This document shows positions 61,941-64,000 of a stretch of 64,000 nt of DNA, piece after piece. Position numbers and translations under genes: made by a program. The notes under the pieces are model-generated. The model ran no database searches and had not been told where the DNA came from. It saw only the letters and a program-made list of their open reading frames with translations. The stretch lies in contig NZ_LMSD01000043.1 of the NCBI RefSeq assembly GCF_001428045.1, positions 228,499 through 292,498 on the forward strand, read 5' to 3'. The DNA comes from Paenibacillus sp. Soil750 (GTDB taxonomy: Bacteria; Bacillota; Bacilli; Paenibacillales; NBRC-103111). The stretch's first letter is position 1, and each line of letters starts with the position of its first letter.

Positions 61941-62318
61941 TTAAATGATCTCACTTCTCCGCTTTTTTAAGCTCTTATAAATTGAAAAAATAATAATAAT
62001 CAGACTCGCTATAAATCCAGTAATTGTAACTATAGTCGAGTATTTATGATAATGATATTTTAACTCTTGTACCATTTGAAATCCCCACAAAAATGTAGGA
62101 AAAGATAAAAAAATCAGAAGAAGATTAGTACGACCAATTGCGTACTTAATATAGACAATAGAAATTAAGGTGAAAATCCCAATTCCTAGCAGAGTGACCC
62201 TAAATTCATCATAAGAAATAGAAACAGGGATGTCACCTGAAATAATAATCAACCAACACCAAAGAAAAAAAGACCATAATCCGAATAAAAACGATATAAA
62301 TAAGTGTATTTTTTTCAT
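61941..62318 (-). CDS. Four-helix membrane protein, 125 aa
   Basis: Four TM helices: LFISFLFGLWSFFLWCWLII, VTLLGIGIFTLISIVYIKY, LLLIFLSFPTFLWGFQMV and IVTITGFIASLIIIIFSIY, ending with basic LKKRRS. Family not recognised. Ribosome site weak. Single-gene unit between elements 24 and 23. Confidence 0.65.
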   Translation of the reverse strand: MKKIHLFISFLFGLWSFFLWCWLIIISGDIPVSISYDEFRVTLLGIGIFTLISIVYIKYAIGRTNLLLIFLSFPTFLWGFQMVQELKYHYHKYSTIVTITGFIASLIIIIFSIYKSLKKRRSEII

Positions 62319-62464
62319 TATTTACAATTCACTTCCGTTATATTATTTGGGACATTATCCTTGTTTCCACGTATCATCATATGCTGTGACAATACTCCTA
62401 TTGTTCCCAATTCAGGGGGAAATACCTGCCACCACTGAGGACAGCGGTCTTTAACATTATGCTA

Positions 62465-62553
62465 CATTAAACTGCCCGTTACATTAATGAAAACAGGAGC
62501 TGCTGTGGCAAGCTGCTCCCCGTTTGTTAGTGTACTATCGTTCCTATGTTAGT
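62465..62553 (-). repeat. attC-like hairpin element 24
   Basis: Minus strand ACTAACATAGGAACGATAG, stem GGGGAGCAGCTTG..CAGCTCCTG, then TTAATGTAACGGGCAG and TTTAATG. The TAA stop of the phosphatase gene lies inside its first box. Confidence 0.9.
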
Positions 62554-63046
62554 TTAAATGACAAGTGCTATTTGAAAATTTTAAAATATCTGCTTTGGGA
62601 TGATAGTGTAAGAAATGAATCCCGGTGTTGTTGGTATGGAACCAGACATTATTATTTGAAGGTAACTGGAGGAAATTTTCAATGAGTTTCGTAATAGTTC
62701 CTCCGTGAGAAACAATGGCAACTCTTTTATATTGGCTGCTATTCTCTTTTATGTAAGATAAGATTTGTTTGATTCGCTCATAAAATTTTAAGTCGCTTTC
62801 ATCAAATTCCTGCTCGCATAGATTATCAAGATATCTCACTTCACAATCAACGATACTCGCTAAAATATCCGCCGTTTGCCTTGCACGTTGAAGTGTACTT
62901 GACCAAATAAACTCTGGTGGAAATTCTTTTGAAACACGTGCAGACATTTTTTTACTTTGCTCAATTCCTAAGCTTGTTAACGGTTCAAGTACATTTACTT
63001 TCTCATCCTCTGATTCTCCATGTCGAATTACTAATATCTCCATCAT
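62549..63046 (-). CDS. Histidine phosphatase (phosphoglycerate mutase-like)
   Basis: 165 aa. The catalytic RHG is in EILVIRHGESEDE, the second region in FIWSSTLQRARQTADILASI, and the distal catalytic His in RVAIVSHGGTITKLIENFL. Soluble; it belongs to the broad GpmB/PhoE/CobC-like branch, substrate unknown. Start ATG 63046 follows GAGGTGAA (the frame opens at 63055). The stop TAA overlaps the first box of element 24. Single-gene unit. Confidence 0.92.
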   Translation of the reverse strand: MMEILVIRHGESEDEKVNVLEPLTSLGIEQSKKMSARVSKEFPPEFIWSSTLQRARQTADILASIVDCEVRYLDNLCEQEFDESDLKFYERIKQILSYIKENSSQYKRVAIVSHGGTITKLIENFLQLPSNNNVWFHTNNTGIHFLHYHPKADILKFSNSTCHLN

Positions 63047-63138
63047 TAGTTTCACCTCAATTAATTGCTTTCACTAATTTTACCATCTGGATGAAATTGT
63101 GATCATTATCTTATCAGACCCTTTGGATTTGGCGGCGC

Positions 63139-63162
63139 GTTGAACTATCGTTTTCAGTTAGT
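63139..63162 (-). repeat. attC-like element 25, left end only
   Basis: Minus strand ACTAACTGAAAACGATAG then TTCAACGCGCCGCC, 25 bp after the stop of the lipoprotein gene. The right end is not visible. Confidence 0.7.
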
Positions 63163-63186
63163 TGAACAAAAATTCTTTTTACTGTT

Positions 63187-63582
63187 CTACTGTAACTTAG
63201 TGAAAAAGTTGCATTTTCTGTACTCATCTTTTGAGAGTTCAATAACTATTTGTTCTTGCTGACTTACGTCTTTTATTGCGTATAATTTACCCCCACCATT
63301 ACGGATTATCATAGGTCCTTCAGGTGTATTTCTACCCACCTCACCATTTTGGGTTGGGTACGGACTTACTTGTTTATTCACTACCCCTATTTCTTTATCA
63401 ATCTTATCTATTGGTACAGACTCAGTAACCAACTCATAAATAGTGTCATTCCAAGCCAAAGTTACACGTACTGTTTTACCGTACTCCAATTCATCTTTAC
63501 GACTCTCGGTTTGTGGAGCTGAAGAACACCCTGAAAAGATTATTATTAAAGTCAATACAATGTAGAAAACCTTCTTATTCAT
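63187..63582 (-). CDS. Putative lipoprotein, 131 aa
   Basis: Lipoprotein signal (KVFYIVLTLIIIFSGCSS) with lipobox FSGC. Mature part: VRVTLAWNDTIYELVTESVP, VNKQVSPYPTQNGEVGRNTP, GGGKLYAIKDVSQQEQIVIE. Family not recognised. GGGGTGAGATC precedes the ATG. It lies 70 bp past element 26 and 25 bp before element 25, so it is a single-gene unit. Confidence 0.75.
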   Translation of the reverse strand: MNKKVFYIVLTLIIIFSGCSSAPQTESRKDELEYGKTVRVTLAWNDTIYELVTESVPIDKIDKEIGVVNKQVSPYPTQNGEVGRNTPEGPMIIRNGGGKLYAIKDVSQQEQIVIELSKDEYRKCNFFTKLQ

Positions 63583-63651
63583 GATCTCACCCCTAAAGGA
63601 ATAGACGTTACTTTACAGTCAAGAGTTACAGTTCAATTCTAAGATTTACTG

Positions 63652-63740
63652 CTTTAACCTGCCCGTTACTTCAACGAAAAAAGGGAGCAACTACCGCCGC
63701 GAGCTGCTCCCTGATTATTCAACTATAGTGTCCCGTTAGA
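63652..63740 (-). repeat. attC-like hairpin element 26
   Basis: Minus strand TCTAACGGGACACTATAG, stem AGGGAGCAGCT/AGTTGCTCCCT, then TTGAAGTAACGGGCAG and GTTAAAG. The TAG stop of the GNAT gene lies inside CACTATAG. Confidence 0.9.
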
Positions 63741-64000
63741 GCTCAACGATGAAAGAATTTCCCACTCACTTTTACTAAGTTTATAATAATAATATCTTTC
63801 GTTATCAATCTCGATAATACTTTGAAAATTCAAACCGCATTTTTGTATTACTCTATTCGACGGTTCGTTACGTAAAAGAGCTATAGCATTAAGCGCCTCG
63901 ACGTTCGTATTCTCAAATAAATACTTGATTATCCCTTGTGCAGCTTGCGTGGTATAACCCTTGCCTCTATGATCCTTTGATATTGCATACATGATCTCTC
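63723..64000 (-). CDS. GNAT acetyltransferase (RimJ/RimL-type), 5' end outside window
   Basis: The frame is open to the right edge, so ATG 63992 is only internal. EIMYAISKDHRGKGYTTQAA is the RimJ-like acetyl-CoA loop and NEPSNRVIQKCGLNFQ the standard C-terminal GNAT motif. The last residues (SSLSSNGTL) are read from element 26 and the stop TAG lies within it, so the C-terminus is defined by the element. Substrate unknown. Confidence 0.85.
   Translation of the reverse strand, partial: EIMYAISKDHRGKGYTTQAAQGIIKYLFENTNVEALNAIALLRNEPSNRVIQKCGLNFQSIIEIDNERYYYYKLSKSEWEILSSLSSNGTL

Noticed and set aside
24216..63740. Interpretation of the hairpin elements as plain rho-independent terminators
   Set aside because: They lack T runs after the stem, have conserved asymmetric ends far beyond the stem, and true terminators with T runs occur separately nearby. 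A terminator side effect is still possible.
24216..63740. Interpretation as a CRISPR array
   Set aside because: The copies are 1-8 kb or a gene length apart with genes in between, are not of constant spacing, and no cas gene is present.
24216..64000. Search for an integron integrase or other site-specific recombinase
   Set aside because: No protein here shows the R-H-R-Y tyrosine recombinase or serine recombinase motifs. If an integrase exists it lies outside the window.

Overview
This window looks like the chromosome of a Paenibacillus-type, endospore-forming Bacillota. It carries a gerA-gerB-gerC germinant receptor operon, four SLH-domain surface proteins (one broken), an SgrR-type regulator, a MocR regulator, several GGAGG-type ribosome binding sites and many sugar-degrading enzymes (GH42, GH36, a GHL10-type hydrolase). 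No rRNA, tRNA, CRISPR array or complete transposase was found.

Layout. 1-5.4 kb: a galactoside-use cluster with the end of an SLH-anchored protein carrying a carbohydrate-binding and a cohesin-like module, a secreted carbohydrate-binding protein with a dockerin, and a GH42 beta-galactosidase. 5.6-8.2 kb: an FMN reductase, two small unknowns and a LysR regulator divergent from aroA-aroC (8.3-10.7 kb). 10.8-15.8 kb: an SLH protein, a MocR regulator and a broken GGDEF-EAL gene. 16-24 kb: a GH36 alpha-galactosidase, a LysR/SLAC1-TDT transporter pair with a duplicated operator-like sequence, membrane proteins and an SLH protein. 24-46 kb: a patchwork of small plus-strand genes and larger blocks (SgrR, a GC-rich GHL10 hydrolase, a CuAO/nuclease-like/RCC1 fusion, arginase, ger operon, histidine kinase). 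46.8-64 kb: a dense series of small, mostly minus-strand accessory genes, interrupted by an ECF sigma/anti-sigma pair, a vWA-PP2C-kinase triad and two plus-strand genes.

The main discovery candidate begins at about 24.2 kb. At least 27 copies or partial copies of one asymmetric hairpin element of about 70-95 bp lie between genes, and I found none in the first 24 kb. Read in the direction of the neighbouring gene, each begins with CTAACGG..AAC.ATAGTT.AA, has a variable GC-rich stem, and ends with TTNAACTAACGGGCAG. Almost every copy sits just 3' of a gene, on the same strand, usually with one gene between consecutive copies. In at least three places the stop codon lies inside the element. Paired outer arms, unpaired spacers, paired inner arms and a variable terminal hairpin are the architecture of integron attC sites. 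The region therefore resembles an integron cassette array without a visible integrase (a CALIN), very unusual for a Bacillota chromosome. The outer R' box is not the textbook GTTRRRY, so a 3'-end-targeting MITE-like family remains the main alternative. The apparent cassettes carry typical accessory cargo: Imm11 immunity protein with a toxin tip, GNAT acetyltransferases, a histidine phosphatase, lipoproteins, small membrane proteins and DUF proteins, several of them decayed. Element orientation switches from plus to minus between 46.4 and 46.8 kb.
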